Shown: piece after piece, positions 1 through 10,881 of the stretch
Layout of the letters: every line of letters starts with the position of its first letter
Position numbering within the stretch: the first letter of the stretch is position 1
Origin: Gerris lacustris
Taxonomy: Eukaryota > Arthropoda > Insecta > Hemiptera > Gerridae
Length of the DNA: 64,000 bases
Assembly: GCA_951217055.1 (NCBI GenBank)
Contig: OX578285.1
Coordinates: 48,486,024-48,550,023, forward strand
Direction: 5' to 3'
Translations under genes and position numbers: made by a program
The notes under the pieces: generated by a model
Told to the model about the DNA's origin: nothing
What the model saw: only the letters and a program-made list of their open reading frames with translations
Databases searched by the model: none

Positions 1-1
1 A

Positions 2-3000
2 GGGAAAGAATATTTATCAGTTTGTGTATTTAACTCTGAAAGTCCCAAAACTATAAAATCACATTTAGTAGAAATTAAAATAAAATTAAATGACGAATCA
101 ATGAAAACTATTAGAGCTAACGTTGTACCGATTATAGTTAAAAGTCCTCCAGTTTTTGATATAAAGAAAGTAAAAGAAAAGTATGAGTATTTAAAATTTG
201 CCGAAAATTCTGATTTAGTGAGTAAAAATACAGATATCGATCTCCTTATAGGAAATAATTATTATTTTGAATTAATAAACATGGAGAAGCTAAAAATTAG
301 TGAGGGTCTCTTCCTAATTAGTTCGAAATTAGGTTGGATAGTGACAGGAAGAGATTCAAATAATAGATATAATATCGGTGGAAGTACAAGCTTGTTAGCT
401 ACCGAGCAAATAGATTATTTAGATGTTGGGGTAGACTGGGATAGAACCTCAATGATTTTCCAAAAGGAGATCGAGTTAAAACATTTATGGAAGTTAGAAT
501 CGTTAGGAATTTCTGAAGAAATAGAGGAAACAGAGGATGACATAGCTCTGAAACAGTTTGAGGACAGCGTAACGTTTAAAGATGGACGTTACAGTGTATC
601 CTGGCCCTGGAGATATTACCCTCCAGTTATGTTATCAAATAACTATAATTTAGCTTTAGGTAGGTTACGTACTCTTTGTAAAAGATTTATGGGTGACCAA
701 GAGCTTATGAAAAAATATCATGACATTCTGATGCAACAGCTACAATTAGGAATGATTGAAGTAGTAGACTCCAGTAAGGAAAGTCAGGGTTCTATAGTTC
801 ACTACTTGCCCCATCACGCGGTTATAACCCCACAAAAAAGTACGACTAAAGTTAGAATTGTCTTTGATGGAAGTGCTACCTCTAGTAGAGACAAACTAAG
901 CTTAAACCAATGTATTCTTAGAGGAAGAGTACTTATGGAAGACCTCGTAGGCATCCTTATGAGATTTCGAATAGGAGAAGTAGTAGTTATTTCTGACGTA
1001 GAAAAAGCGTTCCTACAAATAGGTTTAAACGATGACAGCAGAGATGTCACTAGGTTTATTTGGTTAAAAGACCCGTCAAAAGGGTTCAGTCCAGAAAATT
1101 TAATAGTGTACAGATTCTGCAGAATTATATTTGGTATTATATCTAGTCCGTTTATTTTAAATTCTGTAATAAAATACCATTTAAATAAAAATGGCAGTAT
1201 TTATTCATATAGGATGGCCAAAAACACATACGTTGATAACGTAATTGTTAGCTTGTCGGCGCGGGACGCGTCGGCGTTTTATAATGAAGGGAAAAATATA
1301 TTTAAAGGGGCATCCATGAATTTAAGGGAGTGGAACTCTAATGATAAAGAGTTCTTAGCAACACTACCTGAAGCAGATATAGATCATAGGGAGGTAATCT
1401 CTGTTCTAGGGATGGTCTGGAATACAGTTTCAGATAAAATAATGATAAAAGTTAAAGATTTCGAGGCTAATGATACTAAAAGAGATATTCTTAAGTTTGT
1501 TAGCTCAACATTTGATCCGCTAGGAATCGCATCACCCGTTATTTTAGTAGCAAGACTTTTCCTGAAAAGGTTATGGGAAAAGGGCCTCAAGTGGGATGAA
1601 ATTATTCCAAATGAGGAAAAGAAGAAATGGAAAGAAATTAGAGAAAGTTTAATTAATTTAAATAAAATTGAAAAACCGCGTAATTTAAATTGGAATAACG
1701 AAGCAGAAGCAGAACTTCACTGTTTCTGTGACGCTTCTCAGACTGCTTATGCAGCAGTAATTTACCTGAGAATAATAGGATCTAGGTCAGTTGTACTGTT
1801 ATTCGGTAAAGCTAGGGTGGCTCCAGCAAAAGCTGTCACTATTCCTAGGCTCGAGCTGCTTAGTGTTCTCATAGGAAGTCGTATTCTGACTTCAATAAGA
1901 AAAGAAATTGGGTTAGATCTTAACACTGTGTTGTGGACTGACTCTCAGTGTGTCATTAAATGGATTAATTCGAGAAAACCGCTTCCACTGTTTATTGAAA
2001 GAAGAGTATTAGAGATTAGATCTAATAAAGATATACAAATAAGATTTGTACCAGGGGAACAAAATATTTCAGCTGACTTAGCCTCTAGAGGTTGTAATAC
2101 TAATAAACTTATAGAAACGCCTGAGTGGTGGACAGGGCCTGCATGGCTAATTGATAAAGAAACATGGCCAACTGATGTAGTTGATACATTAGATGTAGAA
2201 ATAGAATTAGAGGGTGAAAGTGAAGGGGGTATAATTCTACTTGGTGCTGAAATAGAACTTAAGGCTCCATTTGAAATAAATAAAGATCAGTTTAGTTCAG
2301 AAAGACGGTTAATAAGAGTAACGGCTTTATGTTATAGAGCAGTTAAGAGATTTAGGGGTTTACCAATCACAGATATTGAACTTAATAGCGAAGAGCTTAA
2401 CACCGCAAAAAATAACTGGATAAGATTTGTTCAAAGCGAACATTATAGTAAAGTAATTTTAGATTTAAAATCAAACAAAAATAATACTCTAATTAGACAA
2501 TTAGGGCTCTATTTTGACGAAAACAATATTCTTAGATGTAAAGGTCGTTTTGAAAATGCTGAGTTAGCTCCTGGGGAAAAATGTCCAATTTTATTACCAG
2601 AAAGGGATTATTTTACCTACTTAATTATAAAAAATTTACACAATAAACTTTATCATGTTGGAACAGCGCATACTTTATCGCAACTTAGAAAGACATATTG
2701 GGTTCCTAAGGGTAGGGCAACAGTACAAAAAATTATTTACAAGTGTATATTATGTAAGAAGATAGACGGCAGACCACTTCCATATCCCACGCCACCCCCA
2801 TTGCCTGAATTTAGAGTTACTAGATCAGCTAGTTTTAAGAGGGTAGGCATAGATTATTTTGGTCCACTTTGGACACGTTTAAAAGGGGAAGAAAATAAAT
2901 TTAAAGTATGGGTATGTCTGTACACATGCTTAGTGACTAGGGGTTTACATCTTGAGGTGGTGGAGGACCTAACGGGAGAAGCGTTTTTATTATGTTTTAG

Positions 3001-3742
3001 ACGGTTTATTGCTCGCCGGGGAATCCCTGAAATAGTTGTAAGTGATAACGCTTGGCAATTTAAAAATACAAAATTAGTAATTGATAGAGCTTGGTCCCAA
3101 GTTACTGAATCAAAGGTAGTTAAAGGGGAACTAGCAAAAAATAGCATAACCTGGAAATTTATACCCGAATTTTCTCCTTGGATGGGAGGGGCTTATGAAA
3201 GATTAGTTGGCTTAACAAAAAAGTGTCTTAAGAAGTCTCTCGGTAGTGTATGTTTGACGTCAGATCAACTTCATACCGTAATAGTCGAAATCGAGGCTGT
3301 TCTTAACTCCCGGCCTTTAGTGTATGTTGGGGAAAAGGAAGGTGAGACACTATGTCCAGCAAAATTTTTAAATTTACAAGAACCAGATATTCTCACTCCT
3401 CCTAACATTAACAACCTTCGTAGCAGTCAGCAACATATTTTAGAAGTATGGAAAAAAGGTGTGAGATTGCTGGATACTTTCTGGAATAAATGGCGAGAGG
3501 AATATCTGTTAAGTTTAAGAGAGAGAGCTAATCAAGGACAAAAACAAAATATCCAAATACCAAAAATTGATGATGTCGTGCTCATTGGAGACAAATGCCC
3601 TCGACAGTTATGGAAAATAGCTCGTATTGTAGAGTTAAACATAAGCAGAGATGGAGCCATAAGATCAGCGCGAGTGAAGACGAAGGATGGAACTATTACC
3701 AGACCAATTAGCAAACTATATCCGATTGAAGTAGGAGGATAG
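2..3742 (+). CDS. pol: BEL/Pao retrotransposon Pol polyprotein, 5' end outside window
   Basis: This is the polyprotein of a BEL/Pao LTR retrotransposon. It copies the element's RNA into DNA and integrates it. The frame is already open at base 2, and the first ATG at 101 lies inside the protein, so the true start is upstream of the window. Numbering from that Met (1213 codons), the order is: protease-end motif DLLIGNNYYFELI (~47-59); peptidase A17/RT region with HHAVITPQKSTTKVRIVFDG (~238-257); RT motif A SDVEKAF (D299); the YxDD-box position, which reads YVDN (377-380); RNase H with D544, E585, TDSQ (D614) and D659; an integrase HHCC finger (~847-885); the integrase core D918 (GIDYFGP), D982 (SDNA), E1033 (GGAYERLVG); and a C-terminal DUF5641-type domain (~1110-1205). 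The frame has no stop or frameshift, so the insertion is young. The second Asp of YVDD is Asn here, which would be expected to impair RT. Gag and the 5' LTR are not in view. Confidence 0.95.
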   Translation, partial: GKEYLSVCVFNSESPKTIKSHLVEIKIKLNDESMKTIRANVVPIIVKSPPVFDIKKVKEKYEYLKFAENSDLVSKNTDIDLLIGNNYYFELINMEKLKISEGLFLISSKLGWIVTGRDSNNRYNIGGSTSLLATEQIDYLDVGVDWDRTSMIFQKEIELKHLWKLESLGISEEIEETEDDIALKQFEDSVTFKDGRYSVSWPWRYYPPVMLSNNYNLALGRLRTLCKRFMGDQELMKKYHDILMQQLQLGMIEVVDSSKESQGSIVHYLPHHAVITPQKSTTKVRIVFDGSATSSRDKLSLNQCILRGRVLMEDLVGILMRFRIGEVVVISDVEKAFLQIGLNDDSRDVTRFIWLKDPSKGFSPENLIVYRFCRIIFGIISSPFILNSVIKYHLNKNGSIYSYRMAKNTYVDNVIVSLSARDASAFYNEGKNIFKGASMNLREWNSNDKEFLATLPEADIDHREVISVLGMVWNTVSDKIMIKVKDFEANDTKRDILKFVSSTFDPLGIASPVILVARLFLKRLWEKGLKWDEIIPNEEKKKWKEIRESLINLNKIEKPRNLNWNNEAEAELHCFCDASQTAYAAVIYLRIIGSRSVVLLFGKARVAPAKAVTIPRLELLSVLIGSRILTSIRKEIGLDLNTVLWTDSQCVIKWINSRKPLPLFIERRVLEIRSNKDIQIRFVPGEQNISADLASRGCNTNKLIETPEWWTGPAWLIDKETWPTDVVDTLDVEIELEGESEGGIILLGAEIELKAPFEINKDQFSSERRLIRVTALCYRAVKRFRGLPITDIELNSEELNTAKNNWIRFVQSEHYSKVILDLKSNKNNTLIRQLGLYFDENNILRCKGRFENAELAPGEKCPILLPERDYFTYLIIKNLHNKLYHVGTAHTLSQLRKTYWVPKGRATVQKIIYKCILCKKIDGRPLPYPTPPPLPEFRVTRSASFKRVGIDYFGPLWTRLKGEENKFKVWVCLYTCLVTRGLHLEVVEDLTGEAFLLCFRRFIARRGIPEIVVSDNAWQFKNTKLVIDRAWSQVTESKVVKGELAKNSITWKFIPEFSPWMGGAYERLVGLTKKCLKKSLGSVCLTSDQLHTVIVEIEAVLNSRPLVYVGEKEGETLCPAKFLNLQEPDILTPPNINNLRSSQQHILEVWKKGVRLLDTFWNKWREEYLLSLRERANQGQKQNIQIPKIDDVVLIGDKCPRQLWKIARIVELNISRDGAIRSARVKTKDGTITRPISKLYPIEVGG

Positions 3743-3747
3743 CTACT

Positions 3748-3850
3748 TCAGGGCGGAGTGTCGCTAAGGCGACGTATTTTTTATGTGACTTGCTTTGTTT
3801 TTTTGTTAATTATTTGTCAGTGTATGAAATAAAATTGTTGAAGACACAAA
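3748..3850 (+). mobile_element. Polypurine tract and start of BEL/Pao 3' LTR
   Basis: Six bases after the pol stop there is a purine-rich GGGCGGAG tract, then TGTCGCTAAGGCGACG starting at 3759. This is the expected layout of a polypurine tract followed by an LTR beginning with TG. An AATAAA lies near 3827. The LTR-like sequence can be followed only to about 3850 (ending in ACACA), where a repeat found elsewhere in the window begins. The LTR is therefore either about 90 bp or truncated. No second LTR is available for comparison. Confidence 0.65.
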
Positions 3851-3891
3851 ACTATTTGTACTTAGCGGAGTTAAGGCAAAATTAAATGAAA
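3850..3891 (+). repeat. Left arm of a ~40 bp inverted repeat (partner 6218-6262)
   Basis: The stretch containing GTACTTAGCGGAGTTAAGGC recurs in reverse complement at 6218-6262 with one indel. The two arms bracket about 2.4 kb that holds two family A copies and a LINE tail. They may be ends of a composite element or two independent insertions of one short repeat. Confidence 0.6.
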
Positions 3892-4182
3892 AGCTTTTGG
3901 AACGAAGTTCCTTACGTTACAGCGTTTTGGAGTCAGGAGTGAATCCGAAAAAATCGACCGTCACGAAATTAACAGATGACGATAACTTGAGTAAAAGATG
4001 ACCAATTTAGTTGAAATTCAGTACACATGTTTATTTTACCAATGCCCAGGACGAGTTCGTTGGACAACGTTATCCGCCTAATTGTTCGCGCAGAACGCTC
4101 GCGTTGAACGTGAACTTCAAATGTAAAATTGGAATTTTATTATGGGAAAAAATTCTTACTTCATCTATTCAATGAGGCAAAC

Positions 4183-4244
<62 letters not shown>

Positions 4245-4470
4245 TAAAACAAACACCGAAACCGCTATGAAGTGTTAAAGATCGCTAAATGAAAGCGGAC
4301 CTAAACGTTTAAATTAGAGAAAACAACGTTTTTACCGATATCTTACGTTCTAAAGTAACCATTTCAATAAAAATGCATACACATCGTCTGAAGTACGATT
4401 GAAACAGCCATGTAAAATTTCAATCTGATACAAGCAGAAGTTTTTGCCTAGTGAAGTGATATATTTTATG
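3891..4470 (-). repeat. Dispersed repeat family A, copy 1
   Basis: This copy starts with TTTTGGAACGAAGTTCCTTA and runs through GGACAACGTTATCCGCC and a block ending near CAAGCAGAAGTT. The same ordered blocks occur at 5508-6060 and, in the opposite orientation, at 8044-8860, 26177-26870, 37362-37610, 45660-45790 and 49300-49760. It carries no reading frame. At 45.6 and 49.3 kb the family directly follows what looks like a LINE reverse transcriptase tail, so it may be LINE 3'-UTR sequence. An independent nonautonomous element is the alternative. Confidence 0.75.
4186..4242 (+). repeat. Poly(T) tract, 57 nt
   Basis: An uninterrupted run of 57 T. It sits where the second family A copy (about 5848-5870) has only a short broken T run, so it is probably slippage expansion inside this copy and not a retrotransposon tail. 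Confidence 0.95.
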
Positions 4471-4700
4471 CCAAAATATAAACAAACCTATAAAAGGAAA
4501 AAATTGTAACATATTAAAGCTACCTAGCTATAGTACATTTACAGAAAATATATATAAAAAACGCACAAAAATCGTGTAGTGACACGCAACAAATAACAGA
4601 AGACAGAATCCTATTAAAAAATCCAGGTTCACAAAGAGGTTAATTTAGAATAGCCTATACCCGCATAAAACATTAATCCATAACATCATATGTTGACCTC
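4471..4700. other. AT-rich spacer
   Basis: AT-rich sequence between the first family A copy and the LINE tail. I see no reading frame, structured repeat or motif in it. Confidence 0.5.
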
Positions 4701-5053
4701 TGAATAAATAAATAAATAATAAATAAACCTTTATTTCCATCATTTAAAGAAAAAAACTGACAACATACAAAATATAAGTTATCTAATGATGCACTCCCAA
4801 ATAAGCAAAGCTTGAGGAAGGGGGTGACTTTGGCTCTAAAAAAAATAGTAATTGAGAAGAAGAAAACAAAAAAAAATAAATAAATAAATAAAATAAAAAT
4901 AAAAAATAAATAAATAAGAAATAAAAATAAATAAATAAAAAGTAAAATAAAAGAATCAGGTTAAATTATTTATATATAATAAATAAAATTCCGATTTAAA
5001 TTTTAATTCACTGATAGTATTAAGGTAGTCTCATCAAATTTCAATGTGCTGTA
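4700..5053 (-). mobile_element. LINE 3' untranslated region and A-rich tail (complementary strand)
   Basis: This follows the stop codon of the LINE fragment at 5054. On the minus strand it ends in a GGAAATAAAGG-like block followed by ATTT/TTTATT repeats (4703-4735). A second AAATA-rich stretch lies at 4860-4990. Simple-repeat tails of this kind are typical of CR1/Jockey-like non-LTR elements. Confidence 0.6.
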
Positions 5054-5497
5054 TCAACCTTTTTCTAAAGCAGGATAAGAAGGTGCAGACTTCATGGATT
5101 GAGGGAGTTGATTGTATAGTCGAGGCCCGATATAACACGTGTGACTGAACACACCTGACCTAGTAAAACTTGGCTCTGCCAACATCTCACCAACATTTCT
5201 CCTAGTAGGATAGTTGTGTCCGAGAGACGCAGGGAATAAGTGTTTCCTTTTCCAAACGAAAGATAACCGAGATAACTTTACACTCTGGTCTATATTCAAA
5301 ACATTAAATTCCTTATAAAGCACATCACTTGGGAACCTTGCATTCCTTCTTAGGCAAATTTTAATAAGTAGTTTATGTGTTATTTTGAGAGGTTCCAGAT
5401 GAGCTTGATTTGCACATCCCCACCCTATGATACCGTAATCGACGATGGATTGAGCTATACTTAGAAATACAGAACGGAGGGTGGTTCGGTTTTTGAA
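5054..5497 (-). pseudogene. 5'-truncated non-LTR retrotransposon ORF2, RT C-terminal end
   Basis: The minus strand is open from about 5497, where family A begins, to a stop at 5054, giving roughly 145 codons. The reading contains SIVDYGIIGWGC near its start, then LKITHKLLIKICLRR, then HNYPTRRN and IGPRLYNQLPQSMK near the end. This is the usual C-terminal pattern of CR1/Jockey-type reverse transcriptases: a Y-G-I-I-x-W-G motif, a Q/H-K-x-x-I/L-R helix, then YNxLP-x-x-K. The endonuclease and the catalytic RT motifs are missing, so this is a typical dead 5'-truncated copy. An in-frame ATG at 5323 is internal and not a real start. Clade assignment is uncertain. Confidence 0.8.
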
Positions 5498-5507
5498 TGA
5501 TTCTGGG

Positions 5508-6060
5508 TTTTTGGAACGAAATTCCTTATGGCACGTTCTGGAGCCCGGGAGTGAATCCGAAAAAAACTACCAAAATCACCGTCACAAAATAACCGTCACA
5601 AAATCACCGTCACGCAAAATCCGTCACAAAATCTACCGATGGTGGTAACTTGTGTAAAAGTTGACCGACTTAGTTGAAATGTGGTACACATGTTCATTTT
5701 ACCAATGTCAGGGACAAGTTCGTTGGACAACGTTATCCGCCCAAGCGTTCACGCGCAACGCTCGCGTAAACGTAAGCTTCGAATTTAAAATTGGAATTTT
5801 TGGACGTGAAAAAATTCTAACTTCATCTATTTAGTGAGAAAAACAACTTTTTTAAATAATTTTTTTTAGTAGAACGAACACCGACCGATTAAAATAAAGA
5901 AAACAACGTTTTTACCGATATATCTTACGTTCTAACGTAAAGATTTAAATGAAACTTTGTATACATCACCTACAGTACAATTGAAACAAGCATGTAACAT
6001 TTCAACCTGATACAAGCAGAAGTTATTGTGAGTTAATGATTTATATTTTTTAGTTTAATA
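5508..6060 (-). repeat. Dispersed repeat family A, copy 2
   Basis: Same order and orientation as copy 1: GGAACGAAATTCCTTATGGC, a run of three to four ACCGTCAC(A)AAA units (5577-5630), GGACAACGTTATCCGCC, and an end near CAAGCAGAAGTT. The two copies flank the LINE fragment as direct repeats. Confidence 0.75.
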
Positions 6061-6840
6061 TTTAATTGGAGTAATATGCCGACGGGGCCTTGGAGGACAG
6101 TTCTTTTTCGTTCTACAACCATCTGCTTTAACTATAAATTTATCATTACCTTTATTCTCAATATACAATACATTATTTATTGAAAGACGCTCGCTTCAAA
6201 GATAATAAAATGATTTTCCATTTAATTTTGCCTTAACTCCGCTAGTACAAATAGTTGGTTACTTTTAATTTTGTCTCTTTTCTAACTCCACCTTGTATAC
6301 GTAGTTATTGCAGCGATTTTATAATTTATATTTAATGAAAAGCGTAAGGAACTTCGTTCCTACCGGACACCACACGTATTTTTTTTATAGGCCAGTGCCA
6401 TACTTCGCAAACTCTCATTGTATGATGTTTCTTATGTACGCAATGCACGATATTTGTGTTGGGTTGGCAATTTTTCTTTTTCTATATTTTTATACTACAT
6501 CGACCTAAGAAACTCGTACGAAAATTAGTCAATCTAACTTATTCGTTAACGTGGTGTTACTTATTGACATGCGTCTTGCAGGCTTGTAGATATCGTATCC
6601 ATGTGTTTTATACAGAACATTTTGATTTTTCTGCATTAATAACAAAATAGACTAAATAAATTAATATTGTACGTACCTTATTACTTGGTAAACGTAAATA
6701 TATCAATAGCTCTTACATACCTGTAACAGAAAAAGAAAAATTAAATTATTTCGGTGCCTCACACGGTCAATATTGAAGCAATATTTGGTAAATAAAAAAA
6801 GGGGTTACACTCACCGTGTTCATTATATTGATTAATATAA
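6061..6840. other. Unresolved sequence with repeat scraps
   Basis: Holds the right arm of the 3850/6218 inverted repeat and a short inverted family A end (GTAAGGAACTTCGTTCC, 6349-6365). The short reading frames at 6308-6650 are T-rich, overlap each other in different frames and show no domain. I do not call them genes. Confidence 0.5.
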
Positions 6841-6854
6841 TGTCAGTGTCGCTG

Positions 6855-6954
6855 GCTTAACTGGGCCCACAATTTCCACTCAAATTATTATTACCATTGT
6901 CATTAAATAACGATGGAAATAACAATTTGAATGAAAGTCGTGGGCCCAGCTAAC
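6855..6954. mobile_element. Small foldback MITE, ~100 bp
   Basis: Two arms of about 45 bp pair with each other. The outermost part is perfect (CTGGGCCCAC at 6861-6870 with GTGGGCCCAG at 6940-6949), and the rest is imperfect (CAAATTATT against AACAATTTG). The loop is AT-rich. No reading frame. The superfamily is unknown. Confidence 0.65.
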
Positions 6955-6959
6955 CTAGC

Positions 6960-7745
6960 TCACCACAGCCCAGCAAACCTTTACCCACATCTAACCACCT
7001 ATTTATTTATTAGGTCTTGTTATTGTTAGTTTTTAAATGTCAGATGTCTCAAATTCTTTTACGAGAAAAAATATAATAAATCTTCCTGAGTAAGGATGTT
7101 GTACTTTATCTATAGTTAATCCGATGCTAAGCCTAGAAGTACCAGCAGCGACAGTCAGCTTTAATAATTTCAATGTCAGTCATATTTCGCACCACCTCTT
7201 ACTGGTTGTTTCCTTCAAGTGATTGTGAATCAGGAGTACTAATTGCATTGGCTGCGGTATTCAACAAGAAGAAGAATACAATGAAAAGTGTGGGTCAAGA
7301 GCTTGTTAGAGAAGCGTTCGCGTCTTGAACATGGGCAACTACTCCGAGAACTTTCCAGATGGCTACCGCATTTGTTTTTTGCGAATGGATGAACAACTAT
7401 TTCAGCATTTAGTTGCAATGATTTCACCACTAATAATAAAGCAAGGCACGTTGATGCGGTGGCGTAACTTTTGAAAATGAGCCCCCTATAAATTTCAAAA
7501 TTCACACCTGCCCCTCTCTCTTTCTTTCCCCCCTCTTTCTTGGTCGTTCGCAGACAGGTGGACTAGGGGCGATCAAATAATTTGCTCGATAAACTCAATG
7601 CTGCGTTTGTTTAATATATAATTGGCCATTGAACCCCCCCCCCCTAAACATATTAATTCAAATGTGTTTTTGACAGCTGACACAGTGGTGATCACTTTGA
7701 TAGGGTTTTGTTGTAGAGTGGACGATTGTAAAAAAAATCGGTCCG
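6960..7745. other. Unassigned intergenic sequence
   Basis: Moderately AT-rich, with a pyrimidine-rich patch (7506-7545) and a short C run (7628-7637). Minus-strand frames of 70-90 codons exist but have no recognisable domain or motif. Confidence 0.4.
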
Positions 7746-7749
7746 ATAA

Positions 7750-7870
7750 TTAGAACAAATCTTTTTCCATTTAAATACGACTCTAACCATTTACGTAGAT
7801 TTCCCGGGAAAAATCTAGTCTCCGGGATGGTGTTAAAAATAAATTTGATTTTGTTGAAAATAGCAAACAA
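7750..7870 (+). repeat. Family B-type fragment, inverted partner at 10480-10575
   Basis: Contains TTTCCCGGGAAAAATCTAG, which also occurs in family B copies. It matches 10480-10575 in reverse complement over about 90 bp, including the flanking TGATTTT and TTTGCTATT blocks. Confidence 0.6.
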
Positions 7871-7965
7871 CAACTAAACAAATACTTGTTAAACCCTTTT
7901 TGAATATGTAAAAAAATAAATCTATCAACTGAGACATAGTATAGCATACTGATTAAATTCCATAA

Positions 7966-8998
7966 TATAGTAGAGTCTCGCTAATCCGGATTTGATGGGA
8001 CCAAGCTCTGACCGGACCACCAAAAAGTTTAAAATTGTCTGTAAAACTACTAAGCATCGCGTGGATCTATCATTGAAGCGAGAGTATTGCAATGAAATAC
8101 TGAATATTGAAATTTATTAATCATGATGAATGTCATAGTTGAAGATAAGTGGAAGAGGGTAGTGTGGGGTAGAGTGGCGGTACTCGGTACAAAGCTTTAC
8201 TTCCTAAACAAACCTACACACAACACGACTATAAGAATCATAACCACCCGCAGTAGCTTTTAAACAATTATTATAAATGTATCACTTCCCTACGCAAAAA
8301 CTTCTGCTTGTATCAAGTTGAAATTTTATGCCTATTTCAAATGTACTTTAGATGATGTATAAGAATTTTATTAAAATTGTTACGTTAGAACGTAAGATAT
8401 CGGTAAAAAGGTTGTTTTCTCTATTTTTGACGTTTTGGTCCGCTTTAATATAGTTTTAGCGATCTTTATTAATTCATAGCGGTGTTGTTGTTGGTTTTAC
8501 TAAAAAATGTTATTTGTAAAAAATGTTTGTCTCATCGAATAGGTGATGATTTTTTCCCGTCCTGAAATTCCAATTTTAAATTTGAAGCTCACGTTTACGT
8601 GAGCGTTGCGCGCGAACTCTTGGACGGATAATGCTGTCCAACGAACTTAGCCTGAGTATTAGTAATAGGAACATGTATACCAAATTTCAACTAAATCGGT
8701 CATTTTTTACTCAAGTTATCGTCGGACACATAAACGTTACACACAGACAGACAGACAAGATGCATATTTCGTTGAATGTTAGAAGCTCGCTTGCGCTCGC
8801 TTCAATTAAAATCGATGTTTTTATCATAAAAATGACTGTTTAGTTTTAAGTGGTTCACTTTTTAAATCTAAAAATTGATTTAGGATAAAAAACTTCTTAT
8901 CATATTTATATAAATGCAAAGTTTTTTTATCGTACAGTATTGAGGTCCGTCTGGATTAACTGGATGTCCGGACTAGCGAGGTCTGGATTAGCTATACT
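7966..8998. mobile_element. Possible pogo/Tigger-like nonautonomous element
   Basis: The left end has GTAGAGTCTCGCTAATCCGG. The right end read on the minus strand has CAGTATAGCTAATCCAGACC and CTCGCTAGTCCGGAC. A CAGTA-type start followed by CTCGCTAATCCG is characteristic of pogo/Tigger terminal repeats, and TA flanks are present. There is no transposase. Most of the interior is a family A copy, either inserted here or captured. Confidence 0.45.
8044..8860 (+). repeat. Dispersed repeat family A, longest copy
   Basis: Runs from the AAGCATCGCGTGGATCTATC end, through ACTTCTGCTTGTATCAAG, AGAACGTAAGATATCGG, GATAATGCTGTCCAACGAAC and TCAAGTTATCGTCGG, to a CAGACAGACAGACA tail near 8745. It defines the full order of blocks seen in the other copies. 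The interior frames are short and uninformative. Confidence 0.75.
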
Positions 8999-8999
8999 G

Positions 9000-10470
9000 A
9001 GTCTCAGTAAACCCTCTTTTATAAACGTACGGGTTGAATCCGACCCGCTTAACAAATAAATGTGCACATCTCATCTTCCTTTTCCTTCAGGGCCACATGG
9101 CTATAGGTTAGGGTGGGCCGAAAATTCCGAACTTTGAAAACGAAAGACGGGTAGCGATAAAAACTTGTGTACCCATGAGAGGACACCGTGTGCCAAATTT
9201 CAGCCAAATCGGTTGACACTTAGGTCTCCCGACGGGGGCTTGAAGTTTCCAATTTCCTAAAAAAAAACTATACAAATTATGTATATATGCGATTTGTTCG
9301 TTAATAATTTATTTTACTGCGCTATTGAAATGTATAGGCATTAATTTTCACTAATAATGTGCCTAATTAGAATGATAAATCTAAAAATTATTATTTTCTA
9401 ATTAAATGCATCAAGTACATATATACACATAGTTTAATAATATACACAATCAACCACCAAATGCAGCAGGCAACACTTACTTAATTTAACTCCCAGCTCA
9501 TTTATGGATGATGTTAGTGGCAAAAATGTATTTTAGAAACTTGTGCCATGAAAAAAAAAATAATAATAATTTAAAATTATTACTGTTATGTACTCTAACT
9601 CCATTTTGCATTTCGTAAATAAAAAATAATTTTACAAATTAATAATGATCATAAAATTGCTTTATTAAAAGTTAATTTAATTAATTAAAAACGAAGGAAA
9701 TTTAAGTTCAAAGGTATTGCGTATATAAAATTACAATTTAATAATTGTTTTTAGTACCTCGAGTTATTTTTAACTTTTCTTATTTAATAATTACACAATT
9801 ATATTTGAAAAACTTTTCTAGTTTGAAACACTGGCATATTATATCGACTTTCTAATTTTTGAAGAATATAATAATATCTATCTTCTTCTTAATCCACAGA
9901 TAAGCTTGAGTCACTAGTTTAACTCATTGTTCTAAAATGGGAGAATGACTTGGATTGGTAAATTTTAATATAATATCTGTTCCTGTAATCTCATTATCAA
10001 GGGTGGTTCAGTAATCCTGATTTTGCTCAATCATGCCGATGTACTCAGTCTGTAATGTCAGTGGCAAATAGACCATGTAATGGTTTACCCAATCGATATT
10101 CTGCCAGTCTAATTACTCCTCGTCTAACTCCAGTGTTTAAGTTGGTCATATTACACACCTCAAAGATTTACATCTCTTGATGTCAGCAGGTGCGCACTAC
10201 TTCAATAGTCAAATTTGTTTGTTACTAACAAATAACATAAGGTTTGATTATAAATTCTCGTTATGTATATAAAATATGTTCTGTAATTTTATTTTTTCCA
10301 GTTTAATAAACTTTATTTGAGCGTTATTAGGTACCATTGCAATTATGAGGTACCAGGTCACATTTGACCCTACGTTTATGTTTGTGGGGCCAGTATCAAT
10401 GTTTATAGAGGAGGGTTAATTAATTAATTTTTTTACATATTTAAAAAGGGGGTAACAAGTATTTGCTTAA
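9000..10470. other. AT-rich unassigned interval
   Basis: No domain-bearing frame. 9110-9255 has the phrase GCCAAATTTCAGCCAAATCGG, which resembles dispersed-repeat text, but I found no second copy in this window. The rest is unstructured AT-rich DNA. Confidence 0.45.
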
Positions 10471-10479
10471 TTGTTGTTT

Positions 10480-10875
10480 GCTATTATCTAAAAAATCAAA
10501 TTTATTTTTATCACCATCTCGGAGACTAGATTTTTCCCGGGAAATCTACGTAAATGGTTAGATTCGTATTTAAATGGACTACATTTTAGAATTTTTTTTA
10601 CACAAAAAAAGGCGTCATATTATTAGAGAAATTATTTATGTAGGAGGTAAAATTTGTTCTGGATTTCGCCTCAAGGTATGACTTTTCTGAACATTTTTGC
10701 CAAATCTTCACGCTTCTCTACAGACTCCAGACGACACATAGAAGTTAAAGAAATCGGTCCGAGACAACTCAGACTAACTTTCTCTTAAACGAGTTCATAA
10801 TTACTTAGCCCAGTATTTCTATTTATTAATTTTCGTATGTACATTTAATTATTATTGAACATTTCATTAAAATAT
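10480..10875 (-). repeat. Family B copy, reverse, rearranged
   Basis: Carries the AGATTTTTCCCGGGAAATC block and, further right, CGGTCCGAGACAACTCAGAC and GAGTTCATAATTACTTAGCC, matching family B copies at 24430 and 57690. The tRNA-like box is missing from this copy. Confidence 0.65.
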
Positions 10876-10881
10876 ATCACA

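Noticed and set aside
3759..6262. Treating 3.85-6.26 kb as part of the BEL/Pao 3' LTR
   Set aside because: This interval consists of repeats found independently elsewhere (family A, LINE tail), so the LTR must end by about 3850.
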